DNA of 64,000 bases from assembly GCF_000808015.1 (NCBI RefSeq), contig NZ_JWHR01000115.1:62001-126000 (forward strand), read 5' to 3'. This stretch comes from Terrisporobacter othiniensis. GTDB lineage: Bacteria; Bacillota; Clostridia; Peptostreptococcales; Peptostreptococcaceae. Of the stretch, positions 54,048 through 62,926 are shown piece by piece (within the stretch, counting starts at the first letter, position 1; every line of letters starts with the position of its first letter). A program made the position numbers and the translations under genes. The notes under the pieces are model-generated. The model did not search any database, was not told the origin of the DNA, and was given only the letters and a program-made list of their open reading frames with translations.

Positions 54048-54326
54048 AAAAAAGTCCCTTGGTTATAAAACCAAGAGACGAAATATTCCGCGTTACCACT
54101 CTAATTGATAAAATTCGCTGCACGTAAGGTACTGCAAATAAAACTTATCCACTCTAATCCCTTAAGGCGGGAATTACCTAATATCCTACTATTAGTTCAG
54201 ATATTCTTCTCCAAAGCTCTCTTCAATATAAATGTTGTTACTAGGCTTCCACCAACCCCCAGCTCGCTGAAACACGATTCATATCTACTTTCTTTTTCAT
54301 AGAATTTAAGTTATATGTTATTTGTT
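54048..54326 (-). promoter_or_regulatory. T-box riboswitch, probable leucine specifier
   Basis: A complete T-box leader on the minus strand. Stem I has the distal GAGCTGGGGGTTGGTGGAAG block, the GATAT / ATATC helix and specifier loop GAA-CTA-ATAG, with CTA (Leu) at 54193-54195. The T-box AGAGTGGTAACGCGG lies at 54088-54102. The terminator at 54048-54079 pairs GTCCCTTGG with CCAAGAGAC. Uncharged tRNA should pair with the specifier and the TGGT bulge and permit read-through to the racemase and YjiH genes. Confidence 0.82.
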
Positions 54327-54333
54327 AATTATA

Positions 54334-54362
54334 ATTTTATATGTATTCTTTTCATTTGTCAA
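54334..54362 (-). promoter_or_regulatory. Promoter of the T-box transcript
   Basis: On the minus strand TTGACA (54357-54362), 17 bases and TAAAAT (54334-54339). It predicts a start near 54327. Confidence 0.7.
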
Positions 54363-54445
54363 TATATATTTTTTTTATTATGTATCATTTTTCTTTAATT
54401 AGACATTGTCCACGTATTACAATAATAAAAACTAATTACCACAGC

Positions 54446-55339
54446 CTATTTTGCTTCAAATACATATTTTGCAGTATAAGATTTTCCACTACTTCCATCC
54501 TCAACTTCATTTGCAAAATAATTTATTACAAGTCCGTATAAACCATCTTCATTTACTTTCTTATATTCATCATTATCTTTGTTTACTAAATATAAATCAT
54601 CCACATCATTTTTGCTATATAATTCATTTTCATAAATTATCACATTATAATTCATTATTTTTTCATCTGAGTTGTTAATATGATCTAATACTTCCAAAAA
54701 GTCATCTGTAGTATTATCATAATATGAGTTTACATCGTAAGTTTCTCCAGAATATTTTTCTACTACAACATTATATTTCTGCTCATCTATAGTAATTTGA
54801 TAAGACTTATTTTTATTGTGATCAATCATAAAATAAATTAAATCACTTATTTTCCCATCTTTATTATAAAGTATTCTTGCTCCTTCTAAAGGAACATCAC
54901 TATCAATATTACACTTTTCTTTAATTTCCTGCCATTCCAAGCTTAGATTTTTCACATTACCATTAAAATTAAAATTCTTGTCTCTGTATTCTAAATAATT
55001 ACTAATTCCATTTGTAATACATGACACACAGAGAATAATAAGTCCCCACATGGCGCATTTATTTTTCACAATTTTATTACTTCTGTCTTTGTTTTTCATA
55101 GCTAAATAAAATATAAGATAGCCCACTGGCAAATAAATATATACATATACTTTTTCCATAAACGGAATATTAAAACTAAAAGCTCCTAAGAGATAAAATC
55201 CTATCATTTTTAAAACAAAATATTTTTCATTTTCTTCTTTATATTTGTAAATTTTTATTAATCCAATTATTGCTACTACAGTAATTATTATTTCCATCCA
55301 TTGACCTATTAAGATTATTTCTTTAAAATCAATATTCAT
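54446..55339 (-). CDS. Membrane protein with extracytoplasmic C-terminal domain
   Basis: A 297-residue hypothetical protein. Four to five hydrophobic helices occupy about 8-125. A soluble region rich in Asp, Asn and Tyr then extends to the C-terminus (YKNVEDG-like acidic and aromatic segments such as YSGETYDVNSYYDN). No family recognised. The start ATG at 55339 is behind GGGGGGC, a strong SD. The T-box promoter lies downstream of its stop, so it is transcribed separately. Confidence 0.6.
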   Translation of the reverse strand: MNIDFKEIILIGQWMEIIITVVAIIGLIKIYKYKEENEKYFVLKMIGFYLLGAFSFNIPFMEKVYVYIYLPVGYLIFYLAMKNKDRSNKIVKNKCAMWGLIILCVSCITNGISNYLEYRDKNFNFNGNVKNLSLEWQEIKEKCNIDSDVPLEGARILYNKDGKISDLIYFMIDHNKNKSYQITIDEQKYNVVVEKYSGETYDVNSYYDNTTDDFLEVLDHINNSDEKIMNYNVIIYENELYSKNDVDDLYLVNKDNDEYKKVNEDGLYGLVINYFANEVEDGSSGKSYTAKYVFEAK

Positions 55340-55404
55340 ATTTTGCCCCCCTAATTTATTCTCTCTTAAAATTATAGTTTATGTATTTATATTTATAAAC
55401 AAAA

Positions 55405-55428
55405 AGAAAGAGATTTATTTATCTCTTT
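55405..55428 (-). terminator. Terminator behind a gene relic
   Basis: The stem GAAAGAGAT / ATCTCTTTC is followed on the minus strand by TTTTTG. It overlaps the stop of the relic frame at 55415. Confidence 0.65.
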
Positions 55429-55501
55429 CCAAATAATTAGCTATATCTTTAATTATAAACTTACTTACTGTTTTTGACAAAACTGACTTATAAGATTTAT
55501 T
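55415..55501 (-). pseudogene. C-terminal relic of an unknown gene
   Basis: A minus-strand frame encodes 28 residues including SVLSKTVSKFIIKDIANYLE, ends ERDK and stops at 55415 within a terminator. An in-frame TAG closes it upstream and no start codon is present. The rest of 55340-55572 shows no gene. Confidence 0.4.
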
Positions 55502-55572
55502 CTAGCTTAATAAATAAAAGAAGCTACTGTAATATTCACTTAAAGCTACCACCTTTAATAAGTTTTACAATG

Positions 55573-56415
55573 TTACAAGGAAGGTACTTCTAATCTTGTC
55601 TTCTCTCTTTTTAAATACTGTTTATTTTTCATAACAAACCTAATAAATATTATAATTGTTATAGTTGTAAGTAACATACCTGATATGAAGTACACCTTAA
55701 TATCATAATTAGTTATAACGTTTATCTGCTCATTTAAAGTCCCTTGAAAATAACCTACACTTATCATAGTTCCTGCTATTAGATTATTTAAAAAATGCAC
55801 AGCAATTGGCACTATCAAATTATTATATTTTCTGTATAAAACACAACATGTAACTCCAAATACTATCGCACCTAATATAGCTAAAAGTTCATGACCAATT
55901 CCAAATATTACAGATGATATGACTGCTGAAGTAATAAAACTCAACTTTAGATTTAATCTTTTGAAAACAATTCTTCTAAAAATCATCTCCTCTAAAAGAG
56001 GTGCCAAAATCACTACACTAATAAGGAAAAATACTAACTCTTTATTGGTACTTGGATTCCCAAAAGTATCATTTGCCGCCTCCAAGGCCTTAGTCATATT
56101 AGTACTGGCTAAAAAACCTAAACTTAAGTTAGAAAGACCTATGGATAAAAATATTTGAGTTGCCACCACTATTAATATTTCTTTTATGCTAGCAATTTGT
56201 TTAAAATTACTCCATCTTTCTTTTACTAATTTTGTATTTACTCTACCAAACATAGAAATAGCAATTAGCACTGCTAAAGGTAAAATAAATCCTAACATTA
56301 CATCATTTATTTCCATAGACAAACTATAAAGTGAATAAATTATGTATCCAATTGTTACTAAAATTTCAGTTCCAATCCATATTAGAACCATTTGCCAGAT
56401 TTTAATTTCTTTCAT
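55573..56415 (-). CDS. CPBP family intramembrane metalloprotease
   Basis: A 280-residue membrane protein with about eight helices and the Abi/CAAX-protease motifs EEMIFRRIVFKRL (EExxxR, about 141), FGIGHELLAI (FxxxH, about 173) and HFLNNLI (HxxxN, about 225). A second, only distantly similar CPBP gene lies at 21424. Substrate unknown. Start ATG 56415; the upstream AAGGAGTAC is a good SD. Confidence 0.87.
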   Translation of the reverse strand: MKEIKIWQMVLIWIGTEILVTIGYIIYSLYSLSMEINDVMLGFILPLAVLIAISMFGRVNTKLVKERWSNFKQIASIKEILIVVATQIFLSIGLSNLSLGFLASTNMTKALEAANDTFGNPSTNKELVFFLISVVILAPLLEEMIFRRIVFKRLNLKLSFITSAVISSVIFGIGHELLAILGAIVFGVTCCVLYRKYNNLIVPIAVHFLNNLIAGTMISVGYFQGTLNEQINVITNYDIKVYFISGMLLTTITIIIFIRFVMKNKQYLKREKTRLEVPSL

Positions 56416-56541
56416 TTTGTACTCCTTAAAGTATTTATTCCACCCTAATTTATAACTATCATACTATGATTTTAGCATAGCGTATCATTTTATACCTTCA
56501 TACAAAATAAATTCTATATATTGTTTAATTATAGTTATAAT

Positions 56542-57918
56542 TTACTTCATTACCCTCTTAATTAAATTCACCTTTTCTTTGTATGGTGGGAATACTAATT
56601 TAAGGTCTATTTTAGTACTTTTTTTCACTATTGATTTTGTGTGGGTAAATGTTTCAAAGCTGGCTTTTCCGTGATAATTACCCATACCAGATGTTCCTAC
56701 TCCACCAAAAGGCAGATGAGCTGATGCCACGTGGCTTATGGTATCGTTGACACAGCCTCCCCCAAATGAAAATCTAGTTATGACATCTTCACAAAAGTCT
56801 TCATCTTCTGAAAATACATATAGTGCCAATGGATTTTTATGTTTAGAAATATAATATTTTAAATCTTCCATATCTTTGTATTTTACCACGGGAAGTATGG
56901 GACCAAATATTTCATCACTCATGACACTGTCATCTAGTGTTACATCCCTAAGAATAGTTGGAGAAATATATCTTTGCTCAAAATCCACATCTCCACCAAC
57001 TACTATTTTTTCTTTATCCTGTTCTAAGATATTATTTAGCCTATTCATATGTCTTTCGTTTATTATTCTCCCAAACTCTTTATTACTTTTAATATCTTGA
57101 CCATAGAACTCATTTATTGTATTTTTAAATTCATCTATAAGCTCTTCATAAATATGTTCATGAGCTAAAACATAATCTGGTGCCACACAAGTTTGTCCCG
57201 CATTTGTTAGTTTTCCCCAAAGTATTCGCTTTGCACTGATTTTTAAGTTGGCAGTATTATCAACTATTACAGGAGATTTTCCACCAAGCTCTAAAGTTAC
57301 TGGTGTCAAATGTTTACTGGCTTTTTCCATAACGATTTTCCCCACATTTACACTTCCAGTGAAGAATATGTAGTCAAATTGTAAATCTAAGAGCTCACTA
57401 TTTACTTTGTAATCACCTGTAATAACTGCTATGTATTCTTCTTCAAAAATTTCTTTTATTATTTTTTTCACCATAGTTTCTGTAGCCGTTGCATATTCAG
57501 AAGGTTTTAAAATTACTGTGTTTCCTCCTGCTATAGCTCCAATTAGAGGCTCTATAGTTAGTTGGAAAGGGTAATTATATGGTCCTATTATAAGCACTGC
57601 GCCATAAGGTGATTTATAGATGTATGATTTTCCAGGAAGTTGCGCTGCATCATTTTTTACCTTTTTAACTTTTGTCCAACTTTTTAAGTTTTTTATGGCA
57701 AAATCTATACTTCCATAAACAAATCCTACTTCATTGGAATAAGCTTCAAATATATGCTTTCCTAAGTCTTTATTTAAAGCATCTATTATTTCGTCTTCAT
57801 ATTTTTTTATTACGTTTTTTAATTTTTTCAAATTATCAATTCTTTTATCAACAGTTACTGTTCCAATATCACACAAATATTGTCTTTGTTTTTCTAATAT
57901 GTTTTCAAATTTATTCAT
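56542..57918 (-). CDS. Aldehyde dehydrogenase (class 3-like)
   Basis: A 458-residue NAD(P)-dependent aldehyde dehydrogenase of the short class-3/AldH group. It has GPYNYPFQLTIEPLIGAI and PSEYA for cofactor binding, general base Glu in TLELGGKSPV (about 208) and nucleophile Cys in NAGQTCVAPDY (about 243). The C-terminal FGGVGTSGMGNYHG closes the substrate site. It probably oxidises medium or long-chain aldehydes. Start ATG 57918; an AAGAGGTT-type SD precedes it. It follows the XRE regulator gene by about 40 bases, so the two may be linked. Confidence 0.93.
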   Translation of the reverse strand: MNKFENILEKQRQYLCDIGTVTVDKRIDNLKKLKNVIKKYEDEIIDALNKDLGKHIFEAYSNEVGFVYGSIDFAIKNLKSWTKVKKVKNDAAQLPGKSYIYKSPYGAVLIIGPYNYPFQLTIEPLIGAIAGGNTVILKPSEYATATETMVKKIIKEIFEEEYIAVITGDYKVNSELLDLQFDYIFFTGSVNVGKIVMEKASKHLTPVTLELGGKSPVIVDNTANLKISAKRILWGKLTNAGQTCVAPDYVLAHEHIYEELIDEFKNTINEFYGQDIKSNKEFGRIINERHMNRLNNILEQDKEKIVVGGDVDFEQRYISPTILRDVTLDDSVMSDEIFGPILPVVKYKDMEDLKYYISKHKNPLALYVFSEDEDFCEDVITRFSFGGGCVNDTISHVASAHLPFGGVGTSGMGNYHGKASFETFTHTKSIVKKSTKIDLKLVFPPYKEKVNLIKRVMK

Positions 57919-57956
57919 AATTAACCTCTTTTATCTATCTTTTCTATTAACCTCTT

Positions 57957-58592
57957 TTATCTATCTTTACTCCCAAAATCCAATTTTATAACATTATCAT
58001 TATAAGATTTTGAAATTTGCTTATTTTTATTTTTTCCATATTTTCTTTCAACCTCTTCCAGCTTCAAATTTATAGTATTTAAAACAGCTTTTCTTATATC
58101 TAAATATATCTTTTCTTTCACTTCTTGTTCCTCAAGATATCTTGATATATTTTCCAAAGGGCTCATATTCTCTTCCTCATGAGAAAAAATCTCATCTATA
58201 ACTCCAACAACATTTAAATCATCATTAAGCTTTATACAATAATCTATAAGTTCTTCTTTGCTACTTTCACGTAAAAGTGTGTACTTAGCATCAGATGAAT
58301 GCAAATTTATCTCTATTTTTCTAGCACATTTTTCTGCCTCTTTAGCTAGCATTTTACTAAATTCTGAAGGCTCTTCTGGAGTTAAGATTATCCCCGTATC
58401 TGAACATACCTCCCAAAAGTCCATTTCTAATTCATCCATTATTTTTGTTAAAATAGATGCACTAAAATCACAAGTTTCTTCTTCATACTGAGCTATAATA
58501 TATTGACTAACATCAATTCTTTCTCCTAATTCTTTTCGTGATAATTGCATATCCTCTCTTTTTTCTTTTAATTTTTGCCCTAAATTATTCAC
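57957..58592 (-). CDS. XRE-family helix-turn-helix regulator
   Basis: A 211-residue protein. The N-terminal XRE DNA-binding domain (about 3-60) reads LGQKLKEKREDMQLSRKELG then ERIDVSQYIIAQYEEE. A C-terminal region of Glu/Lys/Leu-rich helices (about 85-195) probably dimerises. I prefer a GTG start at 58592 (VNNLGQK), placed behind GGGCAGGT. The longer frame from a GTG at 58637 has no SD, and a TATAAT-like box overlaps its first codons. Same strand and 38 bases before the aldehyde dehydrogenase, which it may regulate. Confidence 0.72.
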   Translation of the reverse strand: MNNLGQKLKEKREDMQLSRKELGERIDVSQYIIAQYEEETCDFSASILTKIMDELEMDFWEVCSDTGIILTPEEPSEFSKMLAKEAEKCARKIEINLHSSDAKYTLLRESSKEELIDYCIKLNDDLNVVGVIDEIFSHEEENMSPLENISRYLEEQEVKEKIYLDIRKAVLNTINLKLEEVERKYGKNKNKQISKSYNDNVIKLDFGSKDR

Positions 58593-58682
58593 TTGTTTTA
58601 CCTGCCCTTTTTCTTTATTCTCATAAACATTATACACAAGTTTTTCATGGATTTAAAATTAATATATAAATTCTTTACAATA

Positions 58683-58713
58683 AAAAACAAGCTACCTTAA
58701 TTTAGCTTGTTCT
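58683..58713 (-). terminator. Terminator of the small acidic-tail protein gene
   Basis: The stem AACAAGCTA / TAGCTTGTT has a T-run on the minus strand. Confidence 0.8.
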
Positions 58714-59055
58714 TTATTCACCTAAATTTATATCCTCTTCTGCTAAATCCACATCTTCATTTGCAGTAACTTGAGATCTAGCTTTAATTTCTCTTTGTGC
58801 AACAAGTGCTTGCATTTCAGCTAGTAGTAGGCCTAAAAAAACAAGGAATATGGCTAAATCATCTTCGTCCAACTCTTCAGCTAAACTATAGGATAATGTG
58901 GCAGATAATACTATAAGTTCCGCATAGCTAAAGTCTGAAAGCCTTTTGTTTTCACTACTACTTTTATCGCTACTTTTTTTTGATTTGCAATTTTTACTTG
59001 ATTGGTTATTATTTGTATTATCTGTGCTTTCTCTTTTTTTCCTTTTTTTAGCCAC
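58714..59055 (-). CDS. Small protein with basic Ser/Lys/Asn head and helical core
   Basis: A 113-residue hypothetical protein. Residues 1-37 are Lys/Ser/Asn-rich and disordered (AKKRKKREST). A hydrophobic helical core with AELIVLSATLSYSLAEELDE and IFLVFLGLLLAEMQAL follows, then an acidic tail (VDLAEEDINLGE). The pattern resembles small spore-associated proteins of Clostridia, but I recognise no family. Start ATG after AAGGAGGAAAG. Confidence 0.6.
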   Translation of the reverse strand: MAKKRKKRESTDNTNNNQSSKNCKSKKSSDKSSSENKRLSDFSYAELIVLSATLSYSLAEELDEDDLAIFLVFLGLLLAEMQALVAQREIKARSQVTANEDVDLAEEDINLGE

Positions 59056-59125
59056 CTTACTTTCCTCCTTGCAATTTATATATATGTAAATTATAGTTTA
59101 TTTTCTTATGACTATGTTTTAATTT

Positions 59126-59160
59126 ACAAAAAATAGTACCCCTTTAATGAGTACTATTTT
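59126..59160 (-). terminator. Terminator of the lipoprotein gene
   Basis: The stem AAAATAGTAC / GTACTATTTT is followed by TTTTT on the minus strand. Confidence 0.8.
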
Positions 59161-59185
59161 GGTTATATAATTATGAATTTGTTTT

Positions 59186-59791
59186 TTACTTACTAAACAT
59201 AACACTTTCTTTTTCATCAGCTTCCCCAAGTAATAAGTTAGTAATATTCTCATCTGATTTTATCTTCCATTCATTATCTTTTTTAGTTAAGTTGATTTGT
59301 CCACTTCTAGTTTCTGCTTTACTACTTTTAATTTTTTCTTCCAAGTTTTTTTCCACATCAGCTTGTTTTACTTCTTTACCATTAAAAGTGTCTGCTATAC
59401 TTTCTTCCATAACAGCCAATAATAAATTACTATAATTAGGTGCTTTAATTTCTACCTTTACTATTGCTTTATCTTCATTTACCTTTTCCGATAATACTTT
59501 TGCATCTATCTTAGAAAGATACATTTTTAATGATTCATCTAATTTTTGGCCGTCTTCTTTCTTAGATGTCTCTGATGTTTCATCTTGTGTAGATGTTGTA
59601 CCAGTTTCTTCGTTTAATATTTCATCTGAAATTGTATCTTCTATAAGTTTTTGTGCTTCCTTACTGTCACTTTTCTTTATGGATGAAAAATAAGTATTTA
59701 CCACATCTGTTGGCGTTTCACTTTTGCATCCGGTCAACATCATTGGTATAAATAGCATAATCATAAGTAAAGCTAATACTGTTTTTTTCAT
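59186..59791 (-). CDS. Lipoprotein with NTF2-like (DUF4878/DUF5105-type) domain
   Basis: A 201-residue exported lipoprotein. The signal peptide ends in the lipobox MLTGCKSE with lipid-attachment Cys22. The mature part begins TPTDVVNTYFSSIKKSDSKEA, typical of the NTF2-like DUF4878/DUF5105 group. An acidic Thr/Ser-rich insert (EETGTTSTQDETSET) follows, and the end has GQINLTKKDNEWKI. Function unknown. Start ATG 59791 after an AAGGGG SD. Confidence 0.78.
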   Translation of the reverse strand: MKKTVLALLMIMLFIPMMLTGCKSETPTDVVNTYFSSIKKSDSKEAQKLIEDTISDEILNEETGTTSTQDETSETSKKEDGQKLDESLKMYLSKIDAKVLSEKVNEDKAIVKVEIKAPNYSNLLLAVMEESIADTFNGKEVKQADVEKNLEEKIKSSKAETRSGQINLTKKDNEWKIKSDENITNLLLGEADEKESVMFSK

Positions 59792-60078
59792 TTGTTTTAT
59801 CCCCTTTGTTTTTATATTTTCTTTGTCATTTCCCCTGATTTTGTTGTATTATTTATATCTACCCATTTTCTTATGTAATAGTGTAACATTTTTCACATAT
59901 ATAAATTGTTGTATTATGGAGGGTGTAACTAGAAATTATAGACTTTTTTTCTTATTATTTGATAAATAGAGGCTAAATGTAAATTTATTTAATATAATGT
60001 GACTTATTTCAATAGAAATTATTTGCAAAAATTTACTTTGCTTATATCTACAAAATTAATAATCATATGATCAACGAT
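59792..60078. other. Gene-free region between the lipoprotein and helicase genes
   Basis: AT-rich, with the upstream region of the lipoprotein gene at its left end. A 17-codon frame near 59916 has no convincing support. No other structure seen. Confidence 0.5.
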
Positions 60079-60107
60079 AAAAAATATGCCAGTATTTCTA
60101 CCAGCAT
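60079..60107 (-). terminator. Helicase gene terminator
   Basis: On the minus strand ATGCTGGTA-GAAA-TACTGGCAT is followed by ATTTTTT. It has a stable GAAA tetraloop and two wobble pairs. Confidence 0.8.
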
Positions 60108-60121
60108 CTATCTATAAAATT

Positions 60122-61339
60122 CTATTTATTTTTAGGTTTATTTTCTCTTTTTGATTTAAACTCTTTTTTTGCTTTAGATTCTTTTTTTAATGCTTTGAAA
60201 TCCACATCCACAAAGTTCCCTTCTTTTAATTCCACTGCTTTCATGTTTATTTTGAACTGTCTTTTGTAATCTCTAATTGTTCCTAAGTTTTGATTAGTAA
60301 CTATTGAGATAGCAGTACCTTTTTTATTACCCCTAGCACTTCTACCACATCTATGTAGGTACTCGTTTTTACTACCTGGGAAATCAAGATTGAATATATG
60401 GCTAACATCAGGTATATCAAGTCCTCTAGCAGATAAATCAGAAGAAACTAAAATATTAGCTTTTCCAGTTCTAAATGCTGTCATGGCATTTTTTCTATCT
60501 TCCTTAGCCATTTTCCCTGAGATGCATACTGATTTATATTGGTGATAGTTAAGTTTTTCGTTTATAACTTCTATACTATCTTCATCATTTACGAAAACTA
60601 TAGCTCTTTTTGCTTTTGCAGAAGATAATGCCTTTCTAAGTATTGTGAACTTTTCTCTTCTATCTCCATAGATGTACATATGATTTATATTTGGATTTAT
60701 AACTGATTCATCAGTAGCTTTTATAACTTCCATTTCCTTCATCATATAATCACAAAAACTCTCAGCTTTGCTATCTAAACTAGCTGTAAATCCTAAAAGT
60801 TGTCTATCTCTTAAAGTAGTTTTTATTATTTTTTCTACTATTGCTTCACCTTTTGAACTTACTAAGCTATCAACTTCATCTAATATTATAGTTTTAACCT
60901 TATGAACTTTTAGTTTTCTCTGTTGAATTAAATCAAGAAGTCTACCAGCAGTTCCAACTACTATATGAGGTTTTATTGATTTTATATTTTTAATTTGTTT
61001 TTGTATGTTTACTTCACCTATTACTGCAAAAGTAGTTACATCAATTCCTGAGTTTTCTGCAAGTAGTTTTGCTTCATTTGATATTTGCATAACTAGTTCA
61101 TGAGTAGGTGCTAGAACTAAAACTTGTGTATCTCTCTTTGTAGTATCGATTTTTTCAAACATTGGAAGTAAGTATGCTAAAGTTTTTCCACTTCCTGTTT
61201 CACTGTTTACTAGTAAGTCTTTGTTTTCTATTATTTTTTCTATTGTTAATGATTGAACCTTTGTTGGCTCTGTTATATTTTGCTTTAATAATCCATTTAT
61301 TAATTTTTCATTTATCCCTAATTTGTCAAATGTTTTCAT
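60122..61339 (-). CDS. DEAD-box-type ATP-dependent RNA helicase (DEVD variant)
   Basis: A 405-residue superfamily 2 RNA helicase. Q-motif region FDKLGI...TEPTKVQSLTIEKI, Walker A SETGSGKTLAYLLP, Ib GTAGRLLDL, motif II DEVD rather than DEAD, motif III FTASLD rather than SAT, motif V DLSARGLDIPDV and motif VI HRCGRSARG. A Lys/Glu-rich basic tail (KKESKAKKEFKSKRENK) likely binds RNA. It resembles CshB/YqfR-type cold-shock helicases. The changes in motifs II and III are a family variant seen in some Clostridia, not clear inactivation. Confidence 0.88.
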   Translation of the reverse strand: MKTFDKLGINEKLINGLLKQNITEPTKVQSLTIEKIIENKDLLVNSETGSGKTLAYLLPMFEKIDTTKRDTQVLVLAPTHELVMQISNEAKLLAENSGIDVTTFAVIGEVNIQKQIKNIKSIKPHIVVGTAGRLLDLIQQRKLKVHKVKTIILDEVDSLVSSKGEAIVEKIIKTTLRDRQLLGFTASLDSKAESFCDYMMKEMEVIKATDESVINPNINHMYIYGDRREKFTILRKALSSAKAKRAIVFVNDEDSIEVINEKLNYHQYKSVCISGKMAKEDRKNAMTAFRTGKANILVSSDLSARGLDIPDVSHIFNLDFPGSKNEYLHRCGRSARGNKKGTAISIVTNQNLGTIRDYKRQFKINMKAVELKEGNFVDVDFKALKKESKAKKEFKSKRENKPKNK

Positions 61340-61477
61340 GTATTGCTCCTTTAAGTTTAATCAACTTATATTATACACTTATTTAATAATTTTGCAAAAG
61401 CCTTTGTATCATTTACGTTATGTTTTACAAATATATAAATTAAAATGCATTTGCAAAACTTTAACTTATAAATTTAT

Positions 61478-62158
61478 TTATTCTAGCTTAAACAAATCAT
61501 TGATATCTTCTAGAAAGTAAAGAAGATTAATAGATACCATTTCATCCATATAAGATATGATGTTTTCATCTTCCACAGAAAAAATATGTTTTTTAGGATT
61601 GTATGTGAAATCTTTTCCGTATTTCACTTCTTTATTAAAATATCTAGATACTATAAAATCTCTAGAGCTTTTAAGTACATACATCTTATCTTCACCTATT
61701 TTAAATTGAACTTTGCAGTAAGGTTCATCTAAACATGCCTCCATATGCACTTCTAAATTTACCTTTTTGTAATCATTAGTAATATTGCCCAGTATTATAT
61801 CTTCTAGTGTTAATTTAGATGCTTTATTAATTTCTTAATGTATGTTAGAAAGTACTTCTACTCTATTTGTATTTTCCATTATTTCCATAGCTTCTAACAA
61901 AGTTACCTCAATATGCTTGCATATATATGTGCCCCTTCTATTATTTTCTCTATAATCTTCACAAGTGCATCTTGTTTTTTCTATGTTTAAGTTTTCTAAA
62001 TTTATTCCTAGCACACTTTCATAATCTCTATAACTTTTAAACCCTTCTACTTGGGCATCTATAATTAAATAGTACTCCTCTGTAGCAAAATCTACTCCGT
62101 ATACATTTTCTTCTTTATAGTATGCGTTTCCCCTTTGCCATCTTTTAGGATGAATCAC
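61478..62158 (-). pseudogene. Truncated SNF2-helicase N-terminus (SWIM zinc finger plus associated domain)
   Basis: A single minus-strand frame interrupted by an in-frame TAA at 61835-61837. The first part has QRGNAYYKEENVYGV and a SWIM zinc finger, CTCEDYREN...YICKH (about 75-92). After the stop the same frame reads EINKASKLTLEDIILGN and continues with the SNF2-associated region to 61478. The SNF2 ATPase and helicase C-terminal domains are absent. No ATG opens the frame; a GTG at 62158 or lost upstream sequence is possible. Confidence 0.75.
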
Positions 62159-62281
62159 CGCTCTGACTCTATTTTTATTTCTTATGTTATCACTATCTTT
62201 GCTACTATTTTTCTAGTTTTGTATATTCTAATTATAAGCAATTTATTTTTAATAGTATACTTTAAATATGATACTAAAATA

Positions 62282-62308
62282 AGGTATACACAATTTTGTG
62301 CATACCTT
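62282..62308 (+). other. Hairpin upstream of the membrane-protein gene
   Basis: AGGTAT-A-CACA / TGTG-C-ATACCT with loop ATTT, one A-C mismatch. It lies about 70 bases before the next gene. No T-run follows, so it may be an operator or part of a 5' leader. Confidence 0.3.
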
Positions 62309-62378
62309 TGACTATAAATACTTCCATAATTTATGTTATACTTAATATAAATTAATTAAAAATACTAAGGAGAACTAT

Positions 62379-62885
62379 GTGAAAAAAACAAAAAATTCTA
62401 ATAAAATATCACTAAACGCTATATTATTACTGGTTGATATACCTTTATTAATATTACTTATGAAAAATCTTCATACAAATATAATTTATATATATATTAA
62501 TATTAGAATTATTATGATTGCATTTATACCTCTAGTTATACTATTTAAAATATTAAAAACTACTATTATTATAGCTAAGACCTCTGGATTAGTTAGCTCC
62601 ATACTACCTATTTTACGCTTAGAAAAAAGTTTTTCAGATTTAGCTAGTATATTCAAGGACATGATAGATATTTTTATGTTCTATGGTGAATGTATGATAC
62701 TTCTGTATTTATTTATATATTCATCAGATAAAACTACTTACATTTTAACATCATCTAATAATTTAGCTATTTTTCTTGCAATAATATCATTGAACGTTGT
62801 ACTTGTTTTGATTCGTACTTACATTAATAAAAGATGTGATAGTATTATAAATACATTTCAGGAAAAAAAGAATTTAGCTGTTTAA
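62379..62885 (+). CDS. Hypothetical four-helix membrane protein
   Basis: A 168-residue protein with a Lys/Asn-rich N-terminus and about four hydrophobic helices (11-30, 37-60, 100-118, 125-146). No family recognised. The start is GTG 62379 behind AAGGAG; an overlapping ATG at 62377 stops at once (ATGTGA). Shares a bidirectional terminator with the convergent sulfatase gene. Confidence 0.6.
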   Translation: MKKTKNSNKISLNAILLLVDIPLLILLMKNLHTNIIYIYINIRIIMIAFIPLVILFKILKTTIIIAKTSGLVSSILPILRLEKSFSDLASIFKDMIDIFMFYGECMILLYLFIYSSDKTTYILTSSNNLAIFLAIISLNVVLVLIRTYINKRCDSIINTFQEKKNLAV

Positions 62886-62918
62886 AAAAGATGCTAATAT
62901 TTGTATTAGCATCTTTTA
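62885..62918. terminator. Shared bidirectional terminator
   Basis: The stem AAAAGATGCTAATA / TATTAGCATCTTTT lies between convergent genes. Confidence 0.88.
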
Positions 62919-62926
62919 TTTATTAC

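Noticed and set aside
59916..59969. 17-codon plus-strand frame
   Set aside because: Too short and without a convincing SD or conservation clue.
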